Below are positions 19,201 to 26,942 of a stretch of 64,000 nt of DNA, piece by piece. The DNA is from Treponema sp. GTDB lineage: Bacteria; Spirochaetota; Spirochaetia; Treponematales; Treponemataceae. Each line of letters starts with the position of its first letter. Positions within the stretch are counted from its first letter, which is position 1. Below the pieces are notes generated by a model, which worked only from the letters and a program-made list of their open reading frames with translations, ran no database searches and was not told the origin of the DNA. The stretch is from the NCBI GenBank assembly GCA_017553635.1, contig JAFZKN010000012.1, positions 1 through 64,000 of the forward strand, written 5' to 3'. The position numbers and the translations under genes were made by a program.

Positions 19201-19768
19201 CTGAATCACCTGTCTCTTCAGAATCAATACTATCAGCATCACACTTTACATAATATTCACTTATCTCAGCTGTTGCTGCAGGAAACTTAAGAATTATTTT
19301 TATGCTTCCTGGTACCGGTGTTTCTCCCTCTTCAACTGTTGAATAAGGTTTTAATGGGAGATTTATATTAATATTTGGAGTTACATCACGATTTATTTTA
19401 TCAGATTTTAAAATTACCTGATTAGTGCTGTTTAATCCTTCAAGATAAAAAGAATGGTTTGCCTTTGTTACACAAATCTGAATTGATTCAACTCCCGAAT
19501 TTACAGTAAAGGTATCAAGCAATATATCGTCAACATACACGCGGATTTTTTGAATGTTATAAGAAGCAATGTCAGTCAAAGATGAAAAATCCGGAATCGC
19601 AACATAACGCTCGCTGACAAGAGCACTCTGCCCGAAACAGATGGTGACATAATCATCATCAGATTTAAAAGCACCATCCATATCTAAACTGCACGAGAAA
19701 ATTGAAAATGTTAAAAATGCAAGTAAAAGCGGTGTACGAAAAGAACGTAAAAAACCCGGTTTTTTCAT
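16211..19768 (-). CDS. Composite surface lipoprotein: beta-helix, DUF285 repeats, DUF1566-like tail
   Basis: 1185 residues, lipidated at about Cys26 (SIFSC). The N-terminal third has beta-sandwich-like modules. Residues about 340-560 look like a right-handed beta-helix of the polymorphic outer-membrane protein type (MTLTGANVSDSGGGIYVN, NNGKCKLTGCNIVANKSN, GDGGAIYVPSGSYF). Residues about 709-873 are DUF285 (BspA-like leucine-rich) repeats of about 25 residues (LDVSGFDTSKVTDMSSMF). The C-terminus (about 1040-1185) resembles DUF1566/Lcl domains (AGWYLPSVAELFQLY, YWASNQEQNEYS, NYIRAIHEF). These are surface-exposed, adhesive modules; the role is inferred. It has its own near-consensus promoter and a TGGAG site 5 bases before the ATG. 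Confidence 0.85.
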   Translation of the reverse strand: MKKPGFLRSFRTPLLLAFLTFSIFSCSLDMDGAFKSDDDYVTICFGQSALVSERYVAIPDFSSLTDIASYNIQKIRVYVDDILLDTFTVNSGVESIQICVTKANHSFYLEGLNSTNQVILKSDKINRDVTPNININLPLKPYSTVEEGETPVPGSIKIILKFPAATAEISEYYVKCDADSIDSEETGDSGLLVSLTSEPLNKTFTIKNLNPGVHNVNVTICKTSSFNSNKTISIKAVVFSGLESSKVFNNSAPIDEALSFSHEQLKPPVIEDWHLCLNGSDGLFVADQELTIDGKTRKCITFDSPKRALDFIKKADGWKDESDFTIYVSGTVKAPDASEFTESSMVYVDMSSKTVNLKGYKPSSSSPNPVLDADSKGRVLYVNAGTVKIEGMTLTGANVSDSGGGIYVNLNGTVIASNTTISRNVVTTGSGGGIYVNNGKCKLTGCNIVANKSNDCGGGIFVNAQLESETDPNCSATDCNFSDNESEDSSGITGDGGAIYVPSGSYFFLKGGTVEKNISHNNGGAVGVAGTIYFSDSETTKLYIPAGTDGKNDVYVADTGKINIKGTLNPPTEAGGIVATILPYEYSNTVQVLYETLSEASKFAVKSQSHLDWAILSTGKISPLFAKVNGTSFFDLSTSINAIKNATGEIEVVLYAGVNVDTESMMYASYSAGSYPKSIPAAIKQTSADKVRLSVAEGNIINIPDYGGLFSYCNRLTYADLRGFDTSNVTTMKEWFYYCLKLEYLNVSGFDTSKVTDMSSMFMNCQSLKQLDVTNFDTSKVTKMGSIFCGLLEIETLDVTHFNTSKVTDMSSMFYGMKKIETLDVSGFDTSEVVFMNQMFYGMEKIETLDITVFKTPKISSMYKMFMGCSSLKTIYASESFTTTSVNPSIDNDAFQDCSALEGGKGTTYDPSRISSVYARIDRGPSSATPGYFTARPIGDKPEPDAVGDIVFKDGTATAYSESLTLTDDQKKAAIAVIFYKGTGLNDGADITTVRMLGVGLCHAQAAWCTEGANAYNLKIDTILCEPDSYPSDNNYTWTNQDGSQDRNGKNNLSQIGTYLSGHGSSDDTETDGNYPAFDFVKKYKEKRIGSETESRVLGTEFEAGWYLPSVAELFQLYSEKASINKVLNFLIGREFNTSNPYWASNQEQNEYSKNFAKYINFSNGAVGSQSKTVGTNYIRAIHEF
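17150..17650 (-). repeat. In-gene tandem repeat of about 75 bp (DUF285 units)
   Basis: About seven units of roughly 75 bases encode the leucine-rich repeats of the 1185-residue lipoprotein. Adjacent units share blocks such as the antisense of ACATCCAGTGTTTCGATTT near 17295 and 17370, similar enough to allow recombination and copy-number change. Confidence 0.7.
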
Positions 19769-19784
19769 ATACTCTCCAGATTTT

Positions 19785-19814
19785 ATTATAACCTTCTGCG
19801 AGAGTTTATGTCAA
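19785..19814 (-). promoter_or_regulatory. Near-consensus promoter of the composite lipoprotein gene
   Basis: TTGACA (19809-19814), 18-base spacer, TATAAT (19785-19790) on the minus strand, beginning immediately after the stop of the upstream gene. A short leader contains TGGAG before the ATG at 19768. Both hexamers are perfect, so strong expression is expected. Confidence 0.8.
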
Positions 19815-19815
19815 A

Positions 19816-20214
19816 TTATGCGTCGATTGTAAAGAGTGTGCCGTTCTGAGGTTTTACGCCTGCAAGAAGGTATGGTGTGTTCTGTGCGCTGGCTACTGTC
19901 TGTTTAAGCTGGCTCTGGTAGTTTTTGATGAGGTTATTTACCTGTTCATCTGACAAGTGTGTTTCCTTTGATATAGGATTTAACTTTGCATTTGCCTTGA
20001 TTTTTGACAGGTTATCGATAAGTGCGTTTAAAATCTGAATTTTAGTAATAGAAACTCCACGCTGCCCGCCTTTTGCTGCAACACCTGAAATGTGGTCAAA
20101 CTGAGCATAAATCACGCTTGAAGGACTTACAGGAACATAAAGCTTTGAGCCTGCGCCATAAGAGGCAACTGTATTATAAGAGTACGGACTAAGATTATGC
20201 ATGTTAGTAATCAT
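19816..20214 (-). CDS. Small conserved-looking protein of unknown function
   Basis: 132 residues; GGAGGT lies 7 bases before the ATG. No signal peptide or membrane segment. The N-terminal 50 residues are rich in Ser, Tyr, Pro and Val (LYVPVSPSSVIYAQFDHISG), followed by a helical stretch (SITKIQILNALIDNLSKIKA) and a Gln/Asn-rich amphipathic helix to about 115. It resembles small treponemal hypothetical proteins I cannot name. It ends one base from the promoter of the composite lipoprotein gene, so the two may be transcribed partly together, but the strong promoter between them suggests independent control. Confidence 0.7.
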   Translation of the reverse strand: MITNMHNLSPYSYNTVASYGAGSKLYVPVSPSSVIYAQFDHISGVAAKGGQRGVSITKIQILNALIDNLSKIKANAKLNPISKETHLSDEQVNNLIKNYQSQLKQTVASAQNTPYLLAGVKPQNGTLFTIDA

Positions 20215-20315
20215 ATCAATTACCTCCAGTATATTAAGTTTCTACTATATATATCGGAAGTAAACAGATAAACATTAGTATTTTATAAAAACCTCTGCCG
20301 TTACAACTCAATCTG

Positions 20316-20344
20316 TTGTTTATTTAATAACTTCAATATAAAAT
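20316..20344 (+). promoter_or_regulatory. Promoter of the CapA-like gene, predicted leaderless
   Basis: TTGTTT (20316-20321), 17-base spacer, TAAAAT (20339-20344), with ATG at 20350. The predicted RNA start coincides with the start codon within one base; no Shine-Dalgarno sequence is seen. Confidence 0.5.
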
Positions 20345-20349
20345 TACCT

Positions 20350-21573
20350 ATGCTTAAAAAAATCATTCCCGTACTTATAATAGCCGCAGTTCTTACCTCA
20401 TGTAAAAAGACTTACGAAAAAAAGACGCTTTTATTTCCATGCGTTCCGTTTGAAGAAGACCTTAAATATAAATATTACGATGCTGACAGCCCCGACGATA
20501 CTACCGGAGAAAAAAATCCCGCAAATGTAACCTTCTATGCCCTGGATGAAATTCCTGACGGCTATATTGCCCTTCCTGTAAAAAAAGGGGAACAGATTTT
20601 TTATCCTTCATCAGATGATTATCCGCTTTACAGAAGCGAAAAGGTGATTTGTAAAATTCAGCCTGAAACAGAAACTTACGGCACGATTTTTTTTGCAAGT
20701 GTCGGAGACATAATTTTAAATCGCGGAGTTGCAGAAGTTCTTTTAGAAAATGACAGCGCAGAAGCAGTTTTTGCAGACACAATGAATCTTCTTGTAAACA
20801 GCGATTACACAATCGGAAACCTCGAAGGCGCAGTAACCGAACACGACATTCCGTGGCCAAAAACATACAGATTTAAATTTAAAAGAGAAGTACTTCATTA
20901 TCTTCATGATGCAGGCTTTGATTATCTTATGTTAACAAACAATCACTGCTATGATTATAACGAAAAAGGTTTTGTTGATACTCTTACTGCAGTGCGTGAA
21001 GAAAACTTTGCAACTTCCGGAGCAGGCTACACATATTTTGATGCAGCGAATTTTTACAGAACACAGATAAAAGAAACCGGTGTAAGCATTCTTTCTTTCG
21101 GCGCATTTCCTACAGAAAGAACAGGCTTTGACGGTTTGATTCACGCTTCGGCAACTGATACACGAGCTGGAATTTTATGGCAGTCTGATGAAGTGATTAA
21201 ATTAATAGAAGAAGAAAAAAATAATAATCCTGATAACATCATCATAATAAACATTCACGGCGGCTATGAATACAGTTTAAAACCTGCAGATGATCAGATT
21301 GAACTTTATAAAAAAGTCTGCGATGCAGGAGCAGATATTGTTTTGGGTTCACATCCGCATGTACTTCAACCTGTAGAAATGTATGACAATTCTTTAATTG
21401 TTTATTCACAGGGAAATTTTATTTTCCCCGGAATGGATGACATGCCAAATGCAACTGACACAATGGTTGTAAGAGTCGGCTTTATAAAAAACCGTCCGCT
21501 TTATTTTGAAAAACATCTTGCAACGATTGTAGATACTAAAACTATTTTACAGGATATTCAAAACAAGGATTAG
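20350..21573 (+). CDS. CapA-family (PGA_cap) metallophosphatase-like lipoprotein
   Basis: 407 residues. The signal peptide ends in VLTSC (Cys17), predicting a lipoprotein. The CapA domain (about 115-375) has the metallophosphatase-like pattern: FASVGDIILNRGV (Asp), GNLEGAVTE (Glu), LMLTNNHCYDYNEKG (Asn-His), IINIHGGYEY (His), and DIVLGSHPHVLQPVE with IVYSQGNFIF. CapA proteins were first linked to poly-gamma-glutamate capsule synthesis in Bacillus, but most stand-alone members have no proven substrate. No capB, capC or capE neighbours exist here, so a capsule role is not supported. The 3' end overlaps the convergent luxS gene by 32 bases. Confidence 0.88.
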   Translation: MLKKIIPVLIIAAVLTSCKKTYEKKTLLFPCVPFEEDLKYKYYDADSPDDTTGEKNPANVTFYALDEIPDGYIALPVKKGEQIFYPSSDDYPLYRSEKVICKIQPETETYGTIFFASVGDIILNRGVAEVLLENDSAEAVFADTMNLLVNSDYTIGNLEGAVTEHDIPWPKTYRFKFKREVLHYLHDAGFDYLMLTNNHCYDYNEKGFVDTLTAVREENFATSGAGYTYFDAANFYRTQIKETGVSILSFGAFPTERTGFDGLIHASATDTRAGILWQSDEVIKLIEEEKNNNPDNIIIINIHGGYEYSLKPADDQIELYKKVCDAGADIVLGSHPHVLQPVEMYDNSLIVYSQGNFIFPGMDDMPNATDTMVVRVGFIKNRPLYFEKHLATIVDTKTILQDIQNKD

Positions 21574-22015
21574 TTTTAAGAAGTTGCACATATTTTTTTG
21601 CTTCGTATTTTGCAATCGTAAGATTATGAAGAAGATAGTTTCCACATTCTTCTGCTGCTGTTCCCGGAACCTTTCCTTCAAAATCTGCGGCAAACTGGTA
21701 TGCGTCTATCATTAATTTACAAACTTCTTTTGGTTCGATTTTTTCCTTTAAAATAAGGTAACAGCCTGTAAGACAGCCCATCGGTCCCCAGTAAATTACT
21801 TTATCCTTCCATTCATCATTGTTTCTTAAATAAGTTGCAATAAGATGTTCAAGCGTGTGCATTGCAAGAAGATCTACGCATGGTTCTATGTTAGGGCATT
21901 TCATCCTTATATCGTAAGTTGTTACAGTCTGGCCGTTAACATCATCTGTGCGTGAAATATAGATTCCCGGCTTGAGTTTTGTATGGTCAATTGAAAAGCT
22001 TGGAATTAAATCCAT
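21542..22015 (-). CDS. luxS: S-ribosylhomocysteine lyase
   Basis: 157 residues, normal for the family. LuxS splits S-ribosylhomocysteine into homocysteine and DPD, the precursor of autoinducer-2, in the activated-methyl cycle. The metal ligands are visible: HTLEH (His53, His57) and the Cys of EECGNY (Cys124). The catalytic Cys81 is in MGCLTGCY. AAGGAGG precedes the ATG. It is third in a minus-strand group after the ROK regulator and the epimerase-like gene. No pfs/mtnN gene is in the window, so AI-2 production cannot be judged from here. The 3' end overlaps the CapA-like gene on the other strand. Confidence 0.97.
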   Translation of the reverse strand: MDLIPSFSIDHTKLKPGIYISRTDDVNGQTVTTYDIRMKCPNIEPCVDLLAMHTLEHLIATYLRNNDEWKDKVIYWGPMGCLTGCYLILKEKIEPKEVCKLMIDAYQFAADFEGKVPGTAAEECGNYLLHNLTIAKYEAKKYVQLLKTNPCFEYPVK

Positions 22016-22054
22016 TTTTTCCTCCTTAAATGCTCATTTTCTTCCATTATAATC

Positions 22055-22720
22055 TTATGCTTTTAACTGTTCTACTGTAGAACTTATAAGCTGTAAAGTC
22101 CCGGTTGCCTTTGAATCTATAAAGGCAAGGTCAGCATATAAAAGCCGGTAAGCTTCTGCTACGGTTTTTCCAACCCCTGCATCCTCTGATCCTTCAACAG
22201 CGCTCCAGTCTTTATTCATTACTTTGTAAAAGGCTTTATTATCTTTAATTAATGCATAATGGTTAAGCATTGTATAAACAGCAAGGGCACGGTTTAAAAC
22301 CGCCGTATAATGATATTCCTCATCGCCTGATATTTTTTTTGCACAGGCATATTCTGCAAGAGAAACCATTGCCATAAACTGTGTTTCAAGAATTTTTCTT
22401 TCGCTTAAAACCTTTCCTTCGCCGCTTAATGTTTCGTAATAACCGCCAAAGGTTGTATCAAATGCTTCGTGAACTACCCTTTCATAAATATAATCTGCCG
22501 AATCTAAATATTCATCTTCGCTTATAAGTCTTACAGCTTTAGAAAAAAATTCAAGAAGCTGACACATAAGATAGCCAGAAATTTCATCATATTCATCAGG
22601 CAGTTCCCTTTTCATATCATCAAAGCAGAACGGTTTTACAAGTTCACCTGCTGAATTTTTGTAATAATCAAAAAGTTTTTCATATTTTTCTTTCATCTGG
22701 CTGTAACCAAAACGTGCCAT
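22055..22720 (-). CDS. Helical protein resembling half of an AGE-type epimerase
   Basis: 221 residues from ATG 22720, preceded by TGGAG at 6 bases; an in-frame ATG at 22732 is the alternative. The sequence is mostly helical. The segment AFDTTFGGYYETLSGEGKVL, then SERKILETQFMAMVSLAEYA, resembles the GG-Y-x-x-L-D-x-x-G...K..lqa..iyaL repeat of N-acylglucosamine 2-epimerase proteins, but those are about 400 residues, so this would be only part of the alpha/alpha toroid. No catalytic residues can be assigned. It starts 18 bases after the ROK gene and is followed by luxS, so it may be a carbohydrate-related gene under ROK control. The assignment is tentative. Confidence 0.6.
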   Translation of the reverse strand: MARFGYSQMKEKYEKLFDYYKNSAGELVKPFCFDDMKRELPDEYDEISGYLMCQLLEFFSKAVRLISEDEYLDSADYIYERVVHEAFDTTFGGYYETLSGEGKVLSERKILETQFMAMVSLAEYACAKKISGDEEYHYTAVLNRALAVYTMLNHYALIKDNKAFYKVMNKDWSAVEGSEDAGVGKTVAEAYRLLYADLAFIDSKATGTLQLISSTVEQLKA

Positions 22721-22738
22721 ATAAAACTCCATTATTTT

Positions 22739-23899
22739 TTAGAAAAGTTCAAGTGACAATTCTTTAGAATTCTTTCTACTGACATTAAATTCCGGGATAC
22801 ATAAAAGTTTATCAAGAACCATAAGAGCTGCTCCCACAGAAACAAGTCTGTTTTCTGCTGACACACTTTTAATAACCGGTTTTATATTTTCTCCATAAGG
22901 CCATAAATATGCAATATCTTTTTTTATATTTTTTACGATTTCTCCAGTATATTTTTCATCAATTCCGCCTACAAAAACCATATCGAGGTTTAATGTATTG
23001 ACGATAAATGCAACATTTTTAGAAAGCTCTTTAAAAACCGGAGTTACTTTCTGTAAATCAGAAAGTTTTGAAATACCGGTTGTTCCTGACAAAAACTGAT
23101 TCTTACTTGTATTTTTCCAAAGCATACTTCTAAACTCACCTGCATAAGAATCCGTTCCATAATAAATTTTCCCGTTAAAAGAAAAAGCAAAGCCTACAGA
23201 AATATTTTTTGAAGAATTTTTTACAGGCCTCTGCGGTCTATACTGAACAAGAACATACATTATATTTTTCTGTTGTCCGGATTTTTCAAAATTGAATTTC
23301 TGAGTATAACAGCAGCATCTTGCATCGTTATCAACAAATACAGGAACATCAGAAATTTTTTCAATTTCTTTTATAAATTCAACTGGTTTTAAAATCATAA
23401 GCGGAATTGACTTAATGATTTTTCCGTTTTCAAAATCAATCAGACCCGGAAATCCGCAGCCAATTCCGACAAGCTTTATATTTTTCTCATCAGATGTCTT
23501 TTTAATTATCTGATATGCTTTTTTAAAATAACCTTTAAGACCAAGTCTTTTATAATCTGACGGGTCAATCTCTTCTGTATATTCAAAAATAACTTTTCCG
23601 GAAAAATTTGTAATTACTGCATAAAAACGCTCCGGGTTTATTTCAATTCCACCCGAACATGCATACTGAGCGTTTAGAGTTAAAAATACGGGCTTTCTGC
23701 CTCCCTGTGGACCAGAGATTCCTGCTTCGGCTTCTGAGATGAGTTTTTTTGCGCTTAATTCTGAAGTAATTTTTGTAACGGTAGATTTGTCCATTCCGAG
23801 TTTCGACGCAATGTCGACACGGCTTATCTTTTTTTCGAGAAAAATAAGCCTTAAAATTCGCATGACATTTAGATCTGACAGTGAATTAAGTACACGCAT
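22739..23899 (-). CDS. ROK-family transcriptional regulator (NagC/XylR type)
   Basis: 386 residues. Residues about 10-65 form a winged helix with LRLIFLEKKISRVDIASKLG and MDKSTVTKITSELSAKKLI, followed by GPQGGRKPVFLTLN as in NagC/XylR repressors. The rest is a ROK sugar-kinase fold: GIGCGFPGLIDFENGKI and VFVDNDARCCC, which retains the Asp of the sugar site. The usual zinc motif (CxCGxxGCxE) after the GE(F/L)xx segment is absent; that region reads AGEFRSMLWKNTS. It probably senses a sugar or sugar phosphate. It is divergent from polA; both genes have leaderless-type promoters in the 125-base gap. Confidence 0.85.
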   Translation of the reverse strand: MRVLNSLSDLNVMRILRLIFLEKKISRVDIASKLGMDKSTVTKITSELSAKKLISEAEAGISGPQGGRKPVFLTLNAQYACSGGIEINPERFYAVITNFSGKVIFEYTEEIDPSDYKRLGLKGYFKKAYQIIKKTSDEKNIKLVGIGCGFPGLIDFENGKIIKSIPLMILKPVEFIKEIEKISDVPVFVDNDARCCCYTQKFNFEKSGQQKNIMYVLVQYRPQRPVKNSSKNISVGFAFSFNGKIYYGTDSYAGEFRSMLWKNTSKNQFLSGTTGISKLSDLQKVTPVFKELSKNVAFIVNTLNLDMVFVGGIDEKYTGEIVKNIKKDIAYLWPYGENIKPVIKSVSAENRLVSVGAALMVLDKLLCIPEFNVSRKNSKELSLELF

Positions 23900-23905
23900 G
23901 GGTAT

Positions 23906-23934
23906 ATTTTATTTTAGTTTGGTGATTTATTCAA
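23906..23934 (-). promoter_or_regulatory. Promoter of the ROK operon, predicted leaderless
   Basis: TTGAAT (23929-23934), 17-base spacer, TAAAAT (23906-23911), then exactly six bases (ATACCC) to the ATG at 23899. No Shine-Dalgarno sequence. The RNA is predicted to start on the A of ATG. Confidence 0.7.
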
Positions 23935-23989
23935 CTAAGTAAATAAGTGCCTTCTGCTTTATTTATTGCAATTCACGTTCACCTTTTCA

Positions 23990-24018
23990 TTGCCCGGTCA
24001 TTTCATTTATGGTATAGT
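23990..24018 (+). promoter_or_regulatory. Promoter of polA, predicted leaderless
   Basis: TTGCCC (23990-23995), 17-base spacer, TATAGT (24013-24018), then six bases (ATTTTC) to ATG 24025. No Shine-Dalgarno sequence. Confidence 0.65.
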
Positions 24019-24024
24019 ATTTTC

Positions 24025-26916
24025 ATGACACAATTTGATGACAAAACAGTTTACATTCTTGATTCTTACGGCCTTATTTACCGCTGCTATTTTGCGTTTA
24101 TTTCGCATCCTTTAACAAATTCAAAAGGAGAAAACGTTTCTGCCCTTTTCGGTTTTTTCAGAAACCTTCACTCGATTCTCCAGCATTACAAGCCTTCATA
24201 TATCGCAGCAGCAATGGACTCTAAAACTCCGACTTTCAGACATAAAATGTTTGACCAGTACAAGGCAAACCGACCTAAAACTCCTGAGGATTTACATGCC
24301 CAGATTCCGTGGATTTGCGATGTTTTAAGCGCAATGGGAATTCCTACCCTCCAGTGTGACGGCTACGAAGCAGACGACATCATCGCAACAGTTGCTTCGC
24401 AGTGCGAAAAGGCAGGCCGTCCATGCCGCATACTTTCGGGCGACAAGGACTTAATGCAGCTTGTTACAGATTCAACTCAGATTTTAAAACCGGACCACAA
24501 CGATGTATGGAAGGTCGTAGGCCCTGAAGGTGTTAAGGCTGAATGGGGTGTAAATCCTGACAAAATGCTTGATTTACTTTCACTTTACGGAGATACGGCA
24601 GACAATGTTCCCGGGGTAAAGGGCTGCGGCGTTAAAACTGCATGCAAATTTCTTGAGCAGTACGGAAGCCTTGACGGAATTTATGAACACGCAGATGAAA
24701 TTAAAGGTGCAATCGGTCAGAAAATCCGTGACGGTAAAAAGGATGCGTATTTTTCACGCGACTTGATTAAACTTTTTAATGAAGTTCCGTGTCAGGATAT
24801 CGATATAAATAAATTTGTTCCATTAACTTTAGATTATAAAAAAGCCGCAGACCAGCTTTCTAAATACCAGATTCCGTCGTGCGCAAAGCTTTATGCAGAA
24901 CTTTCACTCTCTTCTGGAGGCACATCATCAGAGTCAGACGCATCTCAAAGCTCCGGAGACGCACAGCTTTCATCTTTACAAAGCCCGGGCGCAAAATCTG
25001 AATTTTCTAAAAAAGATTTGCAGGAAGAAAAAGACAATACAGAAGAATTAAAACAGAAATTAATTCCGCTTCATAAAACAGAAGGAAAATACAGAACAAT
25101 TTCTTCATCTGCTGAATTAAAAAAACTTACCGATGAATTTTTAAAAAACAAAAAGCCTGTTGCAATTGCAGTAGAAACTCTTGATAAAGCAGATTATTCA
25201 TCACACTTAGAAGGAATTTCATTAAGCGCAGAAAAGCAGACTGCATTTTACATTCCATTTTCTGATTCGCAGGATCTTTTTTCTGCCTCAGGAATTGAAA
25301 TTAAAGATGCGGTCGAACAGATTGAACGGCTTTTTGACGACAGTTCAATTACACTTATATTTCACGACATGAAATATATTTACAAGGTTCTTCGTCATAA
25401 CGGCTTAAAAAGCATAAGTGTTTCTCAGACAAAAGATTTAAAACGTTTTGTCGACACTATGATAGCTTACTGGCTTTTATCGCCGGAAGAAACAGGAAAC
25501 GAACCATATTCACTTTTAAACACTGCACAGAAAAAAATTGCAGTACTTAAAACCGATTATGATGAAATAATGGAAAAAGGTCAGACTTTTAAAGACGTTA
25601 CAGAAGAAAATGCATGCAGCTTTGTAAGTGAAAAAGCCGACATTACACTCCAGCTCTGGGATGCGCTCAAAGTTGAAGTAGAAAAATATTATAAGGAAAA
25701 ACTTCTTTTTGAAATGGAAATTCCTCTTGTTCCAGTACTTGCAGAAATGGAGCTTACAGGAATTCACCTTGATACAGAATTCTTTAAAAAATACAATAAA
25801 GAGCTTTCTTCTCAGATAGAAGATGCTACAAAAGAAATTTATTCTCTTGTCGGACATGAGTTTAACATTTCTTCTACTAAACAGCTTCAGGAAGTTTTAT
25901 TTACAGAACGCGGCCTTAAACCTTCTAAAAAAACAAAGACAGGTTATTCAACCGACACTTCTGTTCTCGAAGAGCTTGCAGTTTATGATCCTGTTCCAAA
26001 AAAGATTCTTGAATACAGGGAACTTACAAAACTCCAGTCAACTTATGTAGAATCACTTCCACAGCTCTGTGATAAAGAAAACCTCATTCATACTACTTTT
26101 GTTCAGACTGGAACTGCAACAGGACGCCTTTCATGTAAGGATCCTAACTTACAGAACATTCCTGTAAGAAGCGATGCGGGAAGAAAGATTCGTTCAGGCT
26201 TTACTGCAAGAAAAGGCACTGTATTTATTTCTGCCGACTATTCTCAGATTGAACTTGTCGTAATGGCACATATTTCTAAAGATCCTAATATGTGCAAAGC
26301 CTTTAACGAAGGAACAGACATTCATAAAGCCACTGCAAGTTTAATTTACAAAGTCCTTCCGGATGAAGTAACTCCAGACATGAGGCGGCTTGCAAAAACA
26401 ATTAACTTTGGCGTTATCTACGGAATGAGTGCCTTCAGGCTTTCATCAGAGCTCGGCATTTCTATGGCACAGGCGCAGGAATTTATTGCAAATTACTTTA
26501 CTGAATATTCTGCAATCCAGAAATTCATTACAGATACAGTAACTCAGGCTCATGAAAAGCGCCGTGTTTCCACCCTTTTTGGAAGAACAAGATGGATTGC
26601 GTCAATCAACAACACCAGCAAAAAAGACCAGGCAGCAGCCGAGCGGATTGCGATAAACACACCTATTCAGGGAACCGCTGCCGACATCGTAAAGATTGCA
26701 ATGCTTAAAATAAGCGAAGAATTAAGCAGAAACCCGACCGGCGCAAAGCTTCTTTTACAGGTGCACGACGAGCTTATTTTTGAATGCCCTGATGATGAAG
26801 AAACGATTAAAAAAACAATTGAACTTATAAAAACCAATATGGAAACTGCTGTAAAACTTTGCGTTCCTCTTCGCGTTTCAATTGAATACGGTAAAAACTG
26901 GGGCGAGTTCCACTAA
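24025..26916 (+). CDS. polA: DNA polymerase I with degenerate proofreading domain
   Basis: 963 residues. Pol I fills gaps and removes primers during replication and repair. The 5'-nuclease domain (about 1-300) has GYEADDIIATVA, SGDKDLMQLV and GDTADNVPGV. A Ser/Glu/Lys-rich linker (about 300-360) precedes the 3'-5' exonuclease-like domain (about 370-560). In this domain the acidic ligands are replaced: Ala382 where the FDTET motif has its first Asp, Ile452 in MKYI where the family has KYD, and Lys537 in FVSEKAD where the family has YxxED. The polymerase domain is intact: motif A SADYSQIELVVMA, motif B RRLAKTINFGVIYG, motif C LLQVHDELIFE. ATG 24025 is chosen because an upstream frame from 23947 would begin inside the promoter. 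coaE follows. Confidence 0.96.
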   Translation: MTQFDDKTVYILDSYGLIYRCYFAFISHPLTNSKGENVSALFGFFRNLHSILQHYKPSYIAAAMDSKTPTFRHKMFDQYKANRPKTPEDLHAQIPWICDVLSAMGIPTLQCDGYEADDIIATVASQCEKAGRPCRILSGDKDLMQLVTDSTQILKPDHNDVWKVVGPEGVKAEWGVNPDKMLDLLSLYGDTADNVPGVKGCGVKTACKFLEQYGSLDGIYEHADEIKGAIGQKIRDGKKDAYFSRDLIKLFNEVPCQDIDINKFVPLTLDYKKAADQLSKYQIPSCAKLYAELSLSSGGTSSESDASQSSGDAQLSSLQSPGAKSEFSKKDLQEEKDNTEELKQKLIPLHKTEGKYRTISSSAELKKLTDEFLKNKKPVAIAVETLDKADYSSHLEGISLSAEKQTAFYIPFSDSQDLFSASGIEIKDAVEQIERLFDDSSITLIFHDMKYIYKVLRHNGLKSISVSQTKDLKRFVDTMIAYWLLSPEETGNEPYSLLNTAQKKIAVLKTDYDEIMEKGQTFKDVTEENACSFVSEKADITLQLWDALKVEVEKYYKEKLLFEMEIPLVPVLAEMELTGIHLDTEFFKKYNKELSSQIEDATKEIYSLVGHEFNISSTKQLQEVLFTERGLKPSKKTKTGYSTDTSVLEELAVYDPVPKKILEYRELTKLQSTYVESLPQLCDKENLIHTTFVQTGTATGRLSCKDPNLQNIPVRSDAGRKIRSGFTARKGTVFISADYSQIELVVMAHISKDPNMCKAFNEGTDIHKATASLIYKVLPDEVTPDMRRLAKTINFGVIYGMSAFRLSSELGISMAQAQEFIANYFTEYSAIQKFITDTVTQAHEKRRVSTLFGRTRWIASINNTSKKDQAAAERIAINTPIQGTAADIVKIAMLKISEELSRNPTGAKLLLQVHDELIFECPDDEETIKKTIELIKTNMETAVKLCVPLRVSIEYGKNWGEFH

Positions 26917-26942
26917 AAAAAAGGTTTTTTGGAGCAAAAAAA

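Noticed and set aside
23947..24024. N-terminal extension of polA by 26 codons
   Set aside because: It would begin upstream of the promoter boxes and has no similarity to PolA, which starts near the M of 24025.
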